A stretch of 64,000 nucleotides of DNA. It comes from Ruminococcus flavefaciens. Lineage in GTDB: Bacteria; Bacillota; Clostridia; Oscillospirales; Ruminococcaceae. The stretch spans positions 1 to 64,000 of the forward strand of contig CACWHY010000012.1 in the NCBI GenBank assembly GCA_902760805.1, read 5' to 3'. The translations under genes and the position numbers were made by a program. Below, in pieces: positions 52,052 to 60,925 of the stretch (its first letter is position 1; each line of letters starts with the position of its first letter). The notes under the pieces are model-generated. The model had not been told where the DNA came from and made no database searches. It saw only the letters and a list, made by a program, of their open reading frames with translations.

Positions 52052-53036
52052 AGTATCCCTCAGCGCTTTGGACGTCCTCTGCAAGGATCTCCTCCTCTTC
52101 ATAGTCCTCCTCGGCTTCCTCATCCTCAGAGGGACGGTTGACCTTGAACCACTCCTCGATCTCCTCATCAGTAGCGTAGATCTTGCCGGCAGACTCCTCA
52201 TTTCCAAGGAGCACTACTGCCTGGTTTTCCTGGATCTGGAAAATCTTGTCGAAAAGCTCCATGTCGTACTCGATATTTCCCACAATAGGGTCGGCGGTGT
52301 GGATAGTTTTGTTTTCGTAGTCAAAGCCGTAGATCACCACGCAGTGCTGATAATCGTTGAACATGAAGTCCTTACCGTTGCCTGTGGTGAACTTGTAGTT
52401 GGGGTAGGACTCGACCATGCCCATCGTGACCCAGACGATAACAGGTCTTCCCTGCTCGATCTGATAGCACAGCTCCTCTAGGCTGCTGCCGGAGAGATCC
52501 TTTGCATACCAATCGGACTGGATAGAATCGAAATAATCGTTGGCGGTCTTCACGATCACCGGTGCAAAGCAGCCGAAGCCGTTGTTTGAGTGAGGGTCGC
52601 CCACATAGGCCTCGTCCATATAATAATAGCCGTTGTAGTCCTTGATAAGATAGTTATCGCAAAGATCCACCTTGTCAATGTCAAATCCATAATAATTGAG
52701 GGCTTCTGTAAGAGCCGTTACCTCGCAGCCTGTAGGGAGCTCCGGCTCCTGAAGGACTGCCTCGAGATCCAGCACGCATTTTTCGGGGAGCTCATATCCT
52801 GAAGGCATATCTGTGCTGATCTCTGCTTTTTTTGGAGCTCCGGGCTCTGTGGGCTCTTCAGTCGTGGGCTCCTCAAATTCTGTAGATGCTTCTGCTGTTA
52901 ATGATCTTATGTCTGAATCGCTGCTGTCTGACCGAGCGGGGTCGTTGTTTCCGGCAAGCTCCACTCTTCTTCCGCATGATACCATAGAGGTACACAATAC
53001 GGCCAAAACTGCCGCTTTTAAGATCTTTCCTGTCAT
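52041..53036 (-). CDS. C39-like peptidase family lipoprotein
   Basis: A 331-residue secreted protein. The signal peptide ends in a lipobox-like SMVSCG (Cys22), then a Ser/Glu/Pro linker to about residue 80. The papain-fold domain has Cys in LPTGCEVTALTEALNYYGF, His in YQHCVVIYGFDYE and Asp in HTADPI. The last 50 residues are very acidic. It could be a surface cysteine peptidase or a peptidoglycan/protein processing enzyme. Confidence 0.87.
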   Translation of the reverse strand: MTGKILKAAVLAVLCTSMVSCGRRVELAGNNDPARSDSSDSDIRSLTAEASTEFEEPTTEEPTEPGAPKKAEISTDMPSGYELPEKCVLDLEAVLQEPELPTGCEVTALTEALNYYGFDIDKVDLCDNYLIKDYNGYYYMDEAYVGDPHSNNGFGCFAPVIVKTANDYFDSIQSDWYAKDLSGSSLEELCYQIEQGRPVIVWVTMGMVESYPNYKFTTGNGKDFMFNDYQHCVVIYGFDYENKTIHTADPIVGNIEYDMELFDKIFQIQENQAVVLLGNEESAGKIYATDEEIEEWFKVNRPSEDEEAEEDYEEEEILAEDVQSAEGYYEG

Positions 53037-53039
53037 TGT

Positions 53040-54233
53040 TTACTCCATATCAATTTGTATTTTCGCACGAAGATCCTCCTGCGAAGAGGTGATCGTATCA
53101 AGTGCGAGGCCGTAAATATCTGAAGCGGCGGCCTCAAGCTCGGCAAAGCGTCTGGCTGTTCTATTTTTCTGTGAGAGCTTTGCGAGGGACGAGCCAAATG
53201 GTATCGAAGCCCTGTCCTTGGCACGGGCGAGGATCTCCCTTCCCCCTTCATTGAAGGCGAGGATCCTTCCGTATGGCGGCATATGAGTCATATCCTGCCT
53301 GTTTACGCCAATGAGCAGCGACAGCAAAATTCGCCTGATACGAGCCATAGTATATCTTTTTGTCTTAACAGCGTAGAGCAGCTCCTCCAGTGAGCCTGAC
53401 ATTCTAGCGCCGTAGATCCTGTTTTCAAGTCCTTGACCAACATCGAAAAGGCCTGCGATCTCCTCAGGAGAAGAGGTGCGCAGCTTGTAGAGCAGTACTC
53501 TTTCAAGCCTTGTGATATCAGCAGTCTTTCCGGCATTTATCGCCCTCTGGACTGCCTCTCCCCAAAGGGGCGTGGTAAAGGCTGAGATGTCATTTCCGGA
53601 AGAGATCTGTTCCCGTATGTAGGAAGCGCTTGCCATTCCGTCCTCAGGCACCGGGGAGTCATGTCCTGCCTTGTCACGCTTCACAGTGAAGGGACGCATA
53701 GGTGAGGAAAAGCTCCTAAGGGCTCTCAGGTACTCTATCGCAAGGAGATTGTTGGGCTCAGAGATAACAGCAGCTGCCTCGGGGTCCATGCCGTTTATCA
53801 CGGAGCTGAGGGCTCTTGGATATGTGTAGCCCTTCTCCATGATGCTCTTTATCTCCTCATTGTACTCCACAGCCGCAGTCTCTGAGGTGATCATTGCGTG
53901 GGCAAGCCTTGAGATGTCGCCGCACTCGCTGCCGAATGAGAGCTCGTCCACAGCTCCAAGGCTATGGAGCAGCCAGACAGCGCCCTCGGCAAATTTCTCC
54001 GCCGGAGCAAGGCAATACTGCACAGGCAGCTCGATCACCAGGTCTGCACCAGATCTTACCGCAAGCCGTGCTCTTGCCAGCTTGTCCATAATGGCAACAT
54101 CCCCTCGCTGAACGAAGCCTCCGCTCATCACACAAACGATGTGAGTGGCGCCGTTTCGCCTGGTTTCGGCTATATGCCGGGCGTGTCCGTTATGGAAGGG
54201 ATTGTATTCACAGATAATTCCGCTGACTTTCAT
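53040..54233 (-). CDS. tmcAL: tRNA(Met) cytidine acetate ligase
   Basis: A 397-residue nucleotidyltransferase with NPFHNGH (the HxGH motif) near residue 10 and SGGFVQRGDVAIMDK. TmcAL makes N4-acetylcytidine at the wobble base of elongator tRNA-Met. The ATG at 54233 follows GAGG. It opens an RNA-modification operon. Confidence 0.93.
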   Translation of the reverse strand: MKVSGIICEYNPFHNGHARHIAETRRNGATHIVCVMSGGFVQRGDVAIMDKLARARLAVRSGADLVIELPVQYCLAPAEKFAEGAVWLLHSLGAVDELSFGSECGDISRLAHAMITSETAAVEYNEEIKSIMEKGYTYPRALSSVINGMDPEAAAVISEPNNLLAIEYLRALRSFSSPMRPFTVKRDKAGHDSPVPEDGMASASYIREQISSGNDISAFTTPLWGEAVQRAINAGKTADITRLERVLLYKLRTSSPEEIAGLFDVGQGLENRIYGARMSGSLEELLYAVKTKRYTMARIRRILLSLLIGVNRQDMTHMPPYGRILAFNEGGREILARAKDRASIPFGSSLAKLSQKNRTARRFAELEAAASDIYGLALDTITSSQEDLRAKIQIDME

Positions 54234-54308
54234 TTTACTACCTCTTTTCATTTATTTCAATGGTTTTCCGCAAATTTTCATTTACTTTACATAAAACCGG
54301 CCTCTCCG

Positions 54309-54327
54309 AAAAGGAATTTGTCCTTTT
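54309..54327. other. Hairpin in the tmcAL/ackA divergent region
   Basis: AAAAGGA (54309-54315) and TCCTTTT (54321-54327) pair around a five-base loop, within wider CCGGC/GCCGG arms. Either leader structure for tmcAL or an old terminator; no tmcAL promoter could be assigned with confidence. Confidence 0.4.
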
Positions 54328-54382
54328 TGCCGAAGCCTGAGCCGGAAATACCGGTCTGAAATGGAAAATTTTAAAAAAATAC

Positions 54383-54410
54383 TTGCAATTTTCTCAGAAT
54401 GGTATATAAT
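54383..54410 (+). promoter_or_regulatory. Promoter of ackA
   Basis: TTGCAA (54383-54388) and TATAAT (54405-54410) with a 16-base spacer, about 38 bases before the ATG. Confidence 0.82.
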
Positions 54411-54447
54411 AGTATATGCAAAATATTTTTGGAAAGGAATTTCATTT

Positions 54448-55647
54448 ATGATCATTTTAGTTGTAAACGCAGGAAGCTCCTCACTGAAGTACCAGCTCAT
54501 CAACATGGAGGATGAGAGCGTTATCGCTAAGGGCAACTGCGACCGTATCGGCATTGACGGCCATATCAACCACAAGACTGCTGACGGCAGAGTTCTTGAC
54601 GAGGACTGTGCATTCCCTACTCACACTGAGGCTTTCATGAAGCTGGTCGAGGCTCTTACTACCGGCGATGCTAAGGTTATCGACAGCATGGACGAGATCT
54701 CAGCTGTTGGCCACCGTATCGTACAGGGTGCTGATGTTTTCGACAAGTCCGTTCTCGTAACTGACGAGGTCATCGACAAGATCGACGAGCTCCGTGAGCT
54801 TGCTCCCGTACATAACCACGCTCATGCTCTGGCACTGAGAGCCTGCAAGAGCGTTATCCCTGCAAACGTTCCTCAGGTAGTTGTTTTCGATACAGCTTTC
54901 CACCAGACAATGCCCCCCAAGGCCTTCATGTTCGGTCTTCCCTACGATGACTATGATACTCTCCACGTTAGAAAGTACGGCTTCCACGGTACTTCTCACA
55001 GATTTGTTTCCAAGGCTCTGGCTGAGGCTATGGGCAAGGACGTTAAGGACCTGAAGATCGTTTCATGTCACCTGGGCAACGGCTCATCTATCACTGCTGT
55101 TGACGGCGGCAAGAGCGTTGATACCTCCATGGGCTTCACTCCTCTTGACGGCGTTGTTATGGGAACAAGAACTGGCGCTGTTGATCCTTCTGCTGTTACC
55201 TTCGTTGCTGACAAGCACGGCTTCACACCTGCTCAGATGAGCGAGTACATGAACAAGAAGTCAGGTTTCCTGGGAGTTTCAGGCGTTGGCTCTGACAACC
55301 GTGATATCCAGGAGGCTGCTAACCACGGCAACAAGAGAGCTGAGCTGGTCTCCGAGATGCTCACATACGAGATCAAGAAGTACATCGGCTCCTACGCTGC
55401 TGCTATGAACGGCATCGACGCTATCCTCTTCACAGGCGGTATCGGTGAGAATTCATGGGAAGTCAGAGAGGCTGTCTGCGAGGATATGGACTACTTCGGC
55501 ATCAAGATCGATAAGGAGCTGAACAGATCCATCAGAGGCAAGCTCACAAAGCTGTCCACTCCTGACTCAAAGATCGAGGTTTGGATCGTTCCTACAAACG
55601 AGGAGCTCCTCATCGCAAGAGATACTCTTGAGCTCATCAGCAAGTAA
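54448..55647 (+). CDS. ackA: Acetate kinase
   Basis: A 399-residue ASKHA kinase: NAGSSSLKYQL at residues 7-17, CHLGNGSSITAVDGGKSVDTSMG, the TRTGAVDPS region, and LFTGGIGENS near the C-terminus. It makes ATP from acetyl phosphate in mixed-acid fermentation. The ATG at 54448 has GGAAAGGAA in front; the upstream in-frame ATG at 54361 lies before the promoter. Codon use is strongly biased, as in highly expressed genes. No pta gene is adjacent. Confidence 0.97.
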   Translation: MIILVVNAGSSSLKYQLINMEDESVIAKGNCDRIGIDGHINHKTADGRVLDEDCAFPTHTEAFMKLVEALTTGDAKVIDSMDEISAVGHRIVQGADVFDKSVLVTDEVIDKIDELRELAPVHNHAHALALRACKSVIPANVPQVVVFDTAFHQTMPPKAFMFGLPYDDYDTLHVRKYGFHGTSHRFVSKALAEAMGKDVKDLKIVSCHLGNGSSITAVDGGKSVDTSMGFTPLDGVVMGTRTGAVDPSAVTFVADKHGFTPAQMSEYMNKKSGFLGVSGVGSDNRDIQEAANHGNKRAELVSEMLTYEIKKYIGSYAAAMNGIDAILFTGGIGENSWEVREAVCEDMDYFGIKIDKELNRSIRGKLTKLSTPDSKIEVWIVPTNEELLIARDTLELISK

Positions 55648-55715
55648 TAACGCATTATAATAAGTATAATGGATGCTCTGCACTCATTATACCACAATTG
55701 AACTTGTATTGCAAG

Positions 55716-55747
55716 AAGAGCCGTCCGAAAGGGCGGCTCTTTTTTTA
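55716..55747 (+). terminator. Terminator of ackA
   Basis: Stem AAGAGCCG(T)CC with GGGCGGCTCTT around a GAAA loop, then T7. It lies in the convergent gap between ackA and the helicase gene and may weakly serve both. Confidence 0.9.
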
Positions 55748-57985
55748 CGTTAACAGCTCTTTCCAGCCAAGGATCCTTTGCTTCATCTCGTCAACTGCAA
55801 GTATGCCATAGGCAAAGCCCTTGCGCACCAGCTCCTCCGGGACGTACTGGTCGTATTTCTCGAAAAGGGGCACCTCCCCGGGGTAGACAAGCTCCAGCGG
55901 GTCGAATTCCTTCTCGGCCTCTTCTATGATGACCTTCAGGAATTCCTCCGGGCTCAGCTTCATGGTGAACTGTATGAAATAGGGACGTGAGGAGTTGAGA
56001 CCTTTAAGGCCCAGCCGCTCTCCGCAGCGGATCTTCAGGAAGCGCTCCAATGCCAGAAATGCGTAAGAGCCCAGCCAGGGCAGCAGACACCACATCGTCC
56101 CTCCCAGGCAGATCAGCGGTGCTTCCGTAAGGCCGGAATTTCGAGCAACTCCCCTTGCCTGATCCAGCCTAAGAACTGCATTTTTCATCAGGTACGGGTA
56201 GCTTTTCTCCTCCCGGAGCACCTGCCTCATGCGCTCTAGGATCTTAGTGTTGATGTCGCCGGGACAGTCGCCGAAATAGGCCGGCACCTTGCCCTTGATC
56301 TGCTCAACATAGACCTGCCGGCGCTTGTGGTCCAGCTCCTCCACCACCCAGACGTGTCCGGCGATAGCCACCTTCTCACCCACCGGCGGCGGCATGACGA
56401 TAGTGCCAAGCTCCTGAGAATTCCACCGAACGGTGTACTCCTCGTTCTCCTGGAAAACAGCGTAGAACTTGAAGCTGTTCACTATCCGCTCTCCGGCGAG
56501 CCCCACGATCAGGCCGCCCTCCTCGGTGCGCTGTATGTGCTCGGTCTCCAGCAAATGCCGCAGCAGCACTTTGTAGTCCTCCTGAGTGATACGCTTGAAG
56601 CAGTTCAGCGTCAGCACCTTTTCCGCCAGCTCTCTGGGAGTCATTTCACCAGAGGAGGCCAGCATGCTCAGGGTCTGGTGGTAGAGCAGGCTGAATGGCA
56701 GCCTGTCCAGCTTCGGCGGCTCCACCCAGCGCTCCTCCAGATAGACCTGGATCAGTGCGATGCCTTGGAGCAGCTTCCAGGGAATGGTCTCCGGCAGCAT
56801 TGAACGAGGCTCAGGCAGCTCCTCCCGGATCACGAACCACATCTCCGGCGGAAGTCCTCGGCGGCCGGTGCGCCCCATTCTCTGCAAGAATGAGGACACG
56901 GTGAATGGAGCGTCGATCTGGAAGGCTCTCTCTAGGCGTCCGATGTCGATACCCAGCTCAAGTGTGGCTGTTGTGCAGGTGGTCATGAAAATGTCATCGT
57001 CCTTCATGGCAGCCTCGGCAGTTTCACGGTAGGCGGCGGAGAGATTTCCGTGGTGGATCAGAAAGCGGTCAGGCTCGCCGTTTGCCTCACAGTAGGAGCG
57101 CAGCGTAGTTGTGACCGCCTCGCACTCCTCCCTGGAATTGACGAAAACAAGGCATTTTTTGCCCCGTGTGTGCTCGAAGATGTAGCCCATTCCCGGGTCT
57201 GCGTTCTTGGGAGCGTTATCCGTGCTCTCGTCCAAAACAGGAAGAGCCTCCTTGGGAGCCTCCTTCTCCTCGGGAATGTTCTGCTGGCTGATGTAGAAGT
57301 GCTCCATGGACAGCCGCCAGCGGTCGCCCTTGGCCTGGATCTTGGGGATAACAGTTCCCCTGCCGGAGCCGGAGGAAAGAAAACGTCCGGCAGCCTCAAG
57401 GTCGCCGATCGTAGCTGACAGTCCGATCCGCCGTGGATCTGAGCCGGAGAGCCGTGAAAGGCGCTCGATGAGGCACATGGTCTGGCCGCCACGGTCTCCC
57501 CGCATGAGGGAGTGGATCTCGTCGATCACTACGAAGCGCAGATCGTGGAACAGCTTCGGGATAAGGGCGTGCTTTCGCAGCAGCAACGCCTCAAGAGACT
57601 CTGGCGTGATCTGGAGGATGCCGGAGGGGCTTTTCAGCATTTTAGTCTTGTGGGACTGGGCAACATCGCCGTGCCAGTGCCAGACCGGGATCTCCGCCTC
57701 GCTGCAAAGCTCGGTAAGGCGGGAGAACTGGTCGTTGATCAGAGCCTTCAGCGGTCCGATGTAGACAGCTCCAACTGACCGGGGCATATCCTCTGAAAAC
57801 AGCGTAAGTATGGGAAAAAACGCAGCTTCGGTCTTGCCTGATGCAGTTGAGGCTGACAGGAGAACATTATCCTGAGTGCCGAAGATCGCCTCTCCGGCAG
57901 CAGCCTGGACTCCACGAAGAGACTCCCAGCCGTTGCGGTAGATGAAGTCCTGGATAAAGGGAGCATAGCGGTCGTAAACGTCCAT
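55745..57985 (-). CDS. Lhr/BrxHI-like superfamily 2 helicase
   Basis: A 746-residue DEAD/H-box helicase. Walker A is ASTASGKT (residues 45-52), motif II DEIH (155-158), motif III SAT, LVFVNSREECE (motif IV), and QRMGRTGRRG (368-377, motif VI). A winged-helix and C-terminal region follow, as in Lhr-like helicases and the BREX type 2 helicase BrxHI. The ATG at 57985 follows GGAGGG, 10 bases after the ATPase gene. Together with the two upstream genes it forms a predicted DNA-processing cassette. No PglX methylase or PglZ phosphatase is in the window, so it is not a standard BREX locus. Confidence 0.88.
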   Translation of the reverse strand: MDVYDRYAPFIQDFIYRNGWESLRGVQAAAGEAIFGTQDNVLLSASTASGKTEAAFFPILTLFSEDMPRSVGAVYIGPLKALINDQFSRLTELCSEAEIPVWHWHGDVAQSHKTKMLKSPSGILQITPESLEALLLRKHALIPKLFHDLRFVVIDEIHSLMRGDRGGQTMCLIERLSRLSGSDPRRIGLSATIGDLEAAGRFLSSGSGRGTVIPKIQAKGDRWRLSMEHFYISQQNIPEEKEAPKEALPVLDESTDNAPKNADPGMGYIFEHTRGKKCLVFVNSREECEAVTTTLRSYCEANGEPDRFLIHHGNLSAAYRETAEAAMKDDDIFMTTCTTATLELGIDIGRLERAFQIDAPFTVSSFLQRMGRTGRRGLPPEMWFVIREELPEPRSMLPETIPWKLLQGIALIQVYLEERWVEPPKLDRLPFSLLYHQTLSMLASSGEMTPRELAEKVLTLNCFKRITQEDYKVLLRHLLETEHIQRTEEGGLIVGLAGERIVNSFKFYAVFQENEEYTVRWNSQELGTIVMPPPVGEKVAIAGHVWVVEELDHKRRQVYVEQIKGKVPAYFGDCPGDINTKILERMRQVLREEKSYPYLMKNAVLRLDQARGVARNSGLTEAPLICLGGTMWCLLPWLGSYAFLALERFLKIRCGERLGLKGLNSSRPYFIQFTMKLSPEEFLKVIIEEAEKEFDPLELVYPGEVPLFEKYDQYVPEELVRKGFAYGILAVDEMKQRILGWKELLT

Positions 57986-57995
57986 ATTTCCCTCC

Positions 57996-59306
57996 TCAGA
58001 TGTCGAATTCGGCAAACATCTGATCTTCGCCGCCGTCTTCACTGTCATCGGAATTCTCAGGCAGCTGGCCGATCAGCTTGGCTATGGGGATCGCCGGGTT
58101 TTGGAAGGCGATGTCCAGAAGGCCGATGAAGTCACGGATCACCTCACGGGGAGTTATATGGCTGTCGGCACCGATCCGGCCGAACTCGGTCTGCAAAAAG
58201 GCCACCATCTCCTCCTGAGTTATCCGCTGAGTATAGCCGAAAAGCCCGGCGTGGATGTCTGCCAGCTTTTCCGTGAGAACGAGCATCTCCTCGTAAGTGA
58301 GGGCGGTCAGCCTGATCACGGGCGCCATCATGTCACGGATCTCGTCGCCGCCGAAACGACTCTCGGAAAGCCTGGATCTCAGCGCTTCATAGCTGTAGAC
58401 TCCACGGCGTGTGTCCTCGATGCACTGGGGAGTTCCGCCCATGATGATCCCCAGGTACTTGGCCTTTCCCTGAAGAGTATCATTGTACATGGTGAGGATC
58501 TTCTCATAATTGTACTGCCTTGTGATCGCATTGGGGATCTTGTAGATGTTCACCAGCTCGTCAATGAGGATCATCATTCCGCTGTATCCCGCCATTTTCA
58601 GGAAAAGCGCAAAGAGCTTGAGATACTCATACCAGTCATCGTCAGTGATGATAATGTTCACTCCAAGGTCGTTCTTGGCCTCAGTCTTGGTGGTGTATTC
58701 GCCCCTGAACCACTTGATTACCTTAGCCTTGGTCTCGTCGTCAGAGCTGTTGCAGGCATGACAGTACATGGTCAGCAGCCGTGTGAAATCGAAGCCGTGT
58801 ACCATTTCGCTGAGGGAGCTGATCACGCTGGCGATCTCTCTGTCAACAGCTGACGAAAAGCCTGGATCTTCAGGAGAAACGCCCTTCTCCGTCATGACTG
58901 AGGACTGCACTGAGCTGATCCAGCGGTCAAGGATCAGAGACAGAGCTCCGCCGTCAGGACGTGTCTTGGTGGACATATTCTTCATGAGCTCCTTGTAGGT
59001 GGCAAGTCCCTGGCCCTTGGTGCCCTGCAAACGGCGCTCCGGCGACAGGTCTGCGTCCACCACCACGAAGCCCTTGTCCATGACATGGCTGCGGATAGTT
59101 TGCAGCAGAAAGCTCTTGCCGCTGCCGTATTTTCCAACAATAAATCGGAAGGAAGCCCCGCCCTCGCTGATGATCTCCACATCACGGAGGAGGGCGTCAA
59201 TCTCTGCCACACGGCCAACGGTTATATAGGGCAGGCCGGTCCTGGGGACAACTCCGCCTTTAAGCGAATTGATGACCGCCGAGGCGATCCTTTTTGGTAT
59301 CTGCAT
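57996..59306 (-). CDS. BrxD-like ATP-binding protein (DUF2791)
   Basis: A 436-residue P-loop ATPase. The N-terminus (VINSLKGGVVPRTGLPYITVGR, split as VINSLKGGVV and PRTGLPYITVGR) and FRFIVGKYGSGKSFLLQTI (Walker A 58-65) fit DUF2791; Walker B is MMILIDELVNIYKI (Asp249-Glu250). In BREX type 2 the equivalent BrxD accompanies the helicase BrxHI. It lies between the TerB-type gene (13 bases) and the helicase gene (10 bases). Confidence 0.87.
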   Translation of the reverse strand: MQIPKRIASAVINSLKGGVVPRTGLPYITVGRVAEIDALLRDVEIISEGGASFRFIVGKYGSGKSFLLQTIRSHVMDKGFVVVDADLSPERRLQGTKGQGLATYKELMKNMSTKTRPDGGALSLILDRWISSVQSSVMTEKGVSPEDPGFSSAVDREIASVISSLSEMVHGFDFTRLLTMYCHACNSSDDETKAKVIKWFRGEYTTKTEAKNDLGVNIIITDDDWYEYLKLFALFLKMAGYSGMMILIDELVNIYKIPNAITRQYNYEKILTMYNDTLQGKAKYLGIIMGGTPQCIEDTRRGVYSYEALRSRLSESRFGGDEIRDMMAPVIRLTALTYEEMLVLTEKLADIHAGLFGYTQRITQEEMVAFLQTEFGRIGADSHITPREVIRDFIGLLDIAFQNPAIPIAKLIGQLPENSDDSEDGGEDQMFAEFDI

Positions 59307-59319
59307 GGTAAGTTCCTTT

Positions 59320-60810
59320 CTATCTCAGGCCGAGAAGCGCTTTGAGCTCCTCTGCGTAATCCTCTATGATCTGGGGATCTTCCCCATCGAACTCGATAAC
59401 GGTATCTCCGAAGCTGTCGAAGAGCTGCTCGTTTATGCTGTCCGCAAGAAGTGATGGCATGGATCCTGCGCTCCGTGCGGAAGCCGACCAGTCTCCTCCG
59501 GTGAGAAGAGCACGAAGGAAGTCCGTTTCTCCTTTATTCAAGGGAAGCTGTGTGGTCTCCGCAGCCGGGACAGGCGCCTCCTCGGCAGGTGCGGCCAGCT
59601 CCGGCAGCTCCTCCTCGTCCACGATCAGTTTTTCGCAGGTGGCCTCGGAAGCGGCACGGATAGCGCTGAGCTTGGACAGGTCGAACTCTATCTTCACCGC
59701 CTGAGAGCGCCGACGGCTCTCCAAAAGCCCCTCCAGCTCCTTTTTCAGGAGGGCTGCGGTCTGCTTGCTGACCTCTCCCTGCCCCAGCTTGAAACGGTAG
59801 CCGGTGAGCTCCCGAAGAATGCTGTCAACGCATCGCATGATCTCGCCCAATGCCTTGCTTCGGCCACGGTTGTGGAAACGCATGACGCTCCACCGGCCGT
59901 ATTCGCAGGTGTAGATCTGGATGTCGCTAAGGGCGCAGCACATGGTCAGGTCGGGCTTGCGCTCGTAGTAGATCCCGTCTGTAAACAGGTGGTATGCTGA
60001 GTCAGCCAGCTTGCCGAAGAGCTTCTCGAAAAGGCTGTTTTTCCGCTTGTCACGGTAGAAAACTGCCAGTCTGCGGTAGGCCGCACAGAAGGCCTGCTCA
60101 TACAGCTCAGGCTGCTCGGAACAAAACCGTGAGCTTTCCACCCGGTAGCCGGATAGCTGTGAAGCGGCGTAAAACAGCTCCGGATCGGAGGCGCTTTCCC
60201 AGCCGATCAGCTTCAAAAGCAGCCGGTCTGTTTCCATGTCGGGGAGCTGGTCTGTGAGCTCTCGGGGAAGCTCATGGCGAACGGCAAGGTCCCTCTGCCA
60301 GACCAAAATCCGGCGGCAGAGCTCCTCCTGCTGGGGGTAATTCTCCCGAAGCTGTCCAAGGCGGCGAAAGGCCTCGGCTGGGTCGTGGGTGCCGATAAGG
60401 TTGATCTGCTCGAAGGCGTACATGGTCAGGAAAGGCAGCGGCGCCGGGCGGAAGTCTCCGCCACGCACGTTGCTGCGCCAGGAAAAATAGCCCCTGAGCT
60501 GCTCCGTGGTCATGTCACGATATGTGAGGAAGGGCATCTCGAAGTCCTCCGGCATGGCGAAGGCGTCGCTGTAGTCCTCCATGAACTGCCCCTGCTGGAC
60601 GAATAGCCAGGCGGAGGTCTTCCAGTAGGCCTCGGGAGTATAGGCCAGCGCTTTCATTTCCTTCAGCTTTGCCGGAGTTTCGGGCCGTTTGAGCTGCGAA
60701 GCCGGACGCAGTATCGGCTGGTCGGAAAAGACCTTGTCCCGAAAGGCCTTGCTGTTGAGCAGCTTCTCATCGTGGAGAACGCTGTCAAGGATCTGTTTTA
60801 TATCGGACAT
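59320..60810 (-). CDS. TerB-N/TerB-C domain protein
   Basis: A 496-residue protein. Residues about 60-160 match the TerB-N pattern: AYWKTSAWLFVQQGQFMEDY, YRDMTTEQLRGYFSWRSNVRGG, MYAFEQINLIGT. The last ~75 residues (ETDFLRALLTGG..., LADSINEQLFDSFGDTVIEFDG) match TerB-C. A canonical central TerB domain is not obvious. Family knowledge links such proteins to Ter-type stress systems with helicases and ATPases that process DNA. The ATG at 60810 follows GGGGAGG; transcription starts about 30 bases earlier from an SOS-like promoter. Confidence 0.8.
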   Translation of the reverse strand: MSDIKQILDSVLHDEKLLNSKAFRDKVFSDQPILRPASQLKRPETPAKLKEMKALAYTPEAYWKTSAWLFVQQGQFMEDYSDAFAMPEDFEMPFLTYRDMTTEQLRGYFSWRSNVRGGDFRPAPLPFLTMYAFEQINLIGTHDPAEAFRRLGQLRENYPQQEELCRRILVWQRDLAVRHELPRELTDQLPDMETDRLLLKLIGWESASDPELFYAASQLSGYRVESSRFCSEQPELYEQAFCAAYRRLAVFYRDKRKNSLFEKLFGKLADSAYHLFTDGIYYERKPDLTMCCALSDIQIYTCEYGRWSVMRFHNRGRSKALGEIMRCVDSILRELTGYRFKLGQGEVSKQTAALLKKELEGLLESRRRSQAVKIEFDLSKLSAIRAASEATCEKLIVDEEELPELAAPAEEAPVPAAETTQLPLNKGETDFLRALLTGGDWSASARSAGSMPSLLADSINEQLFDSFGDTVIEFDGEDPQIIEDYAEELKALLGLR

Positions 60811-60846
60811 GAGATACACCTCCCCTGCTAAAATTTCGTACCTTAT

Positions 60847-60875
60847 ATTATAGCACAAAAAGCACCGTATGTCAA
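60847..60875 (-). promoter_or_regulatory. Sigma-A promoter of the TerB/BrxD/helicase cassette
   Basis: Perfect TTGACA (60870-60875) and TATAAT (60847-60852) on minus with a 17-base spacer. A fully consensus promoter normally needs a repressor, which fits the overlapping LexA-like box. Confidence 0.92.
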
Positions 60876-60886
60876 ACAAATGTTCA
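60873..60886. promoter_or_regulatory. LexA-like box over the -35 of the cassette
   Basis: CAAACAAATGTTCA matches the Bacillus LexA consensus CGAACRNRYGTTYC at 12 of 14 positions (by eye) and overlaps three bases of the -35 box. Confidence 0.5.
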
Positions 60887-60894
60887 GCTTTTGA

Positions 60895-60924
60895 AAAGAA
60901 AAAGGGCGAACACAGCTCGCCCTT
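60895..60924 (-). terminator. Terminator of the AraC-type gene
   Basis: Stem AAGGGCGA/TCGCCCTT (60902-60924), then TTTTTCTTTTC on minus. It insulates the cassette promoter from the regulator gene. Confidence 0.88.
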
Positions 60925-60925
60925 G

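Noticed and set aside
55745..60810. Complete BREX locus
   Set aside because: Only BrxD-like and BrxHI-like genes plus a TerB protein; no PglX, PglZ, PglW/BrxC or BrxA/B-like genes in the window.
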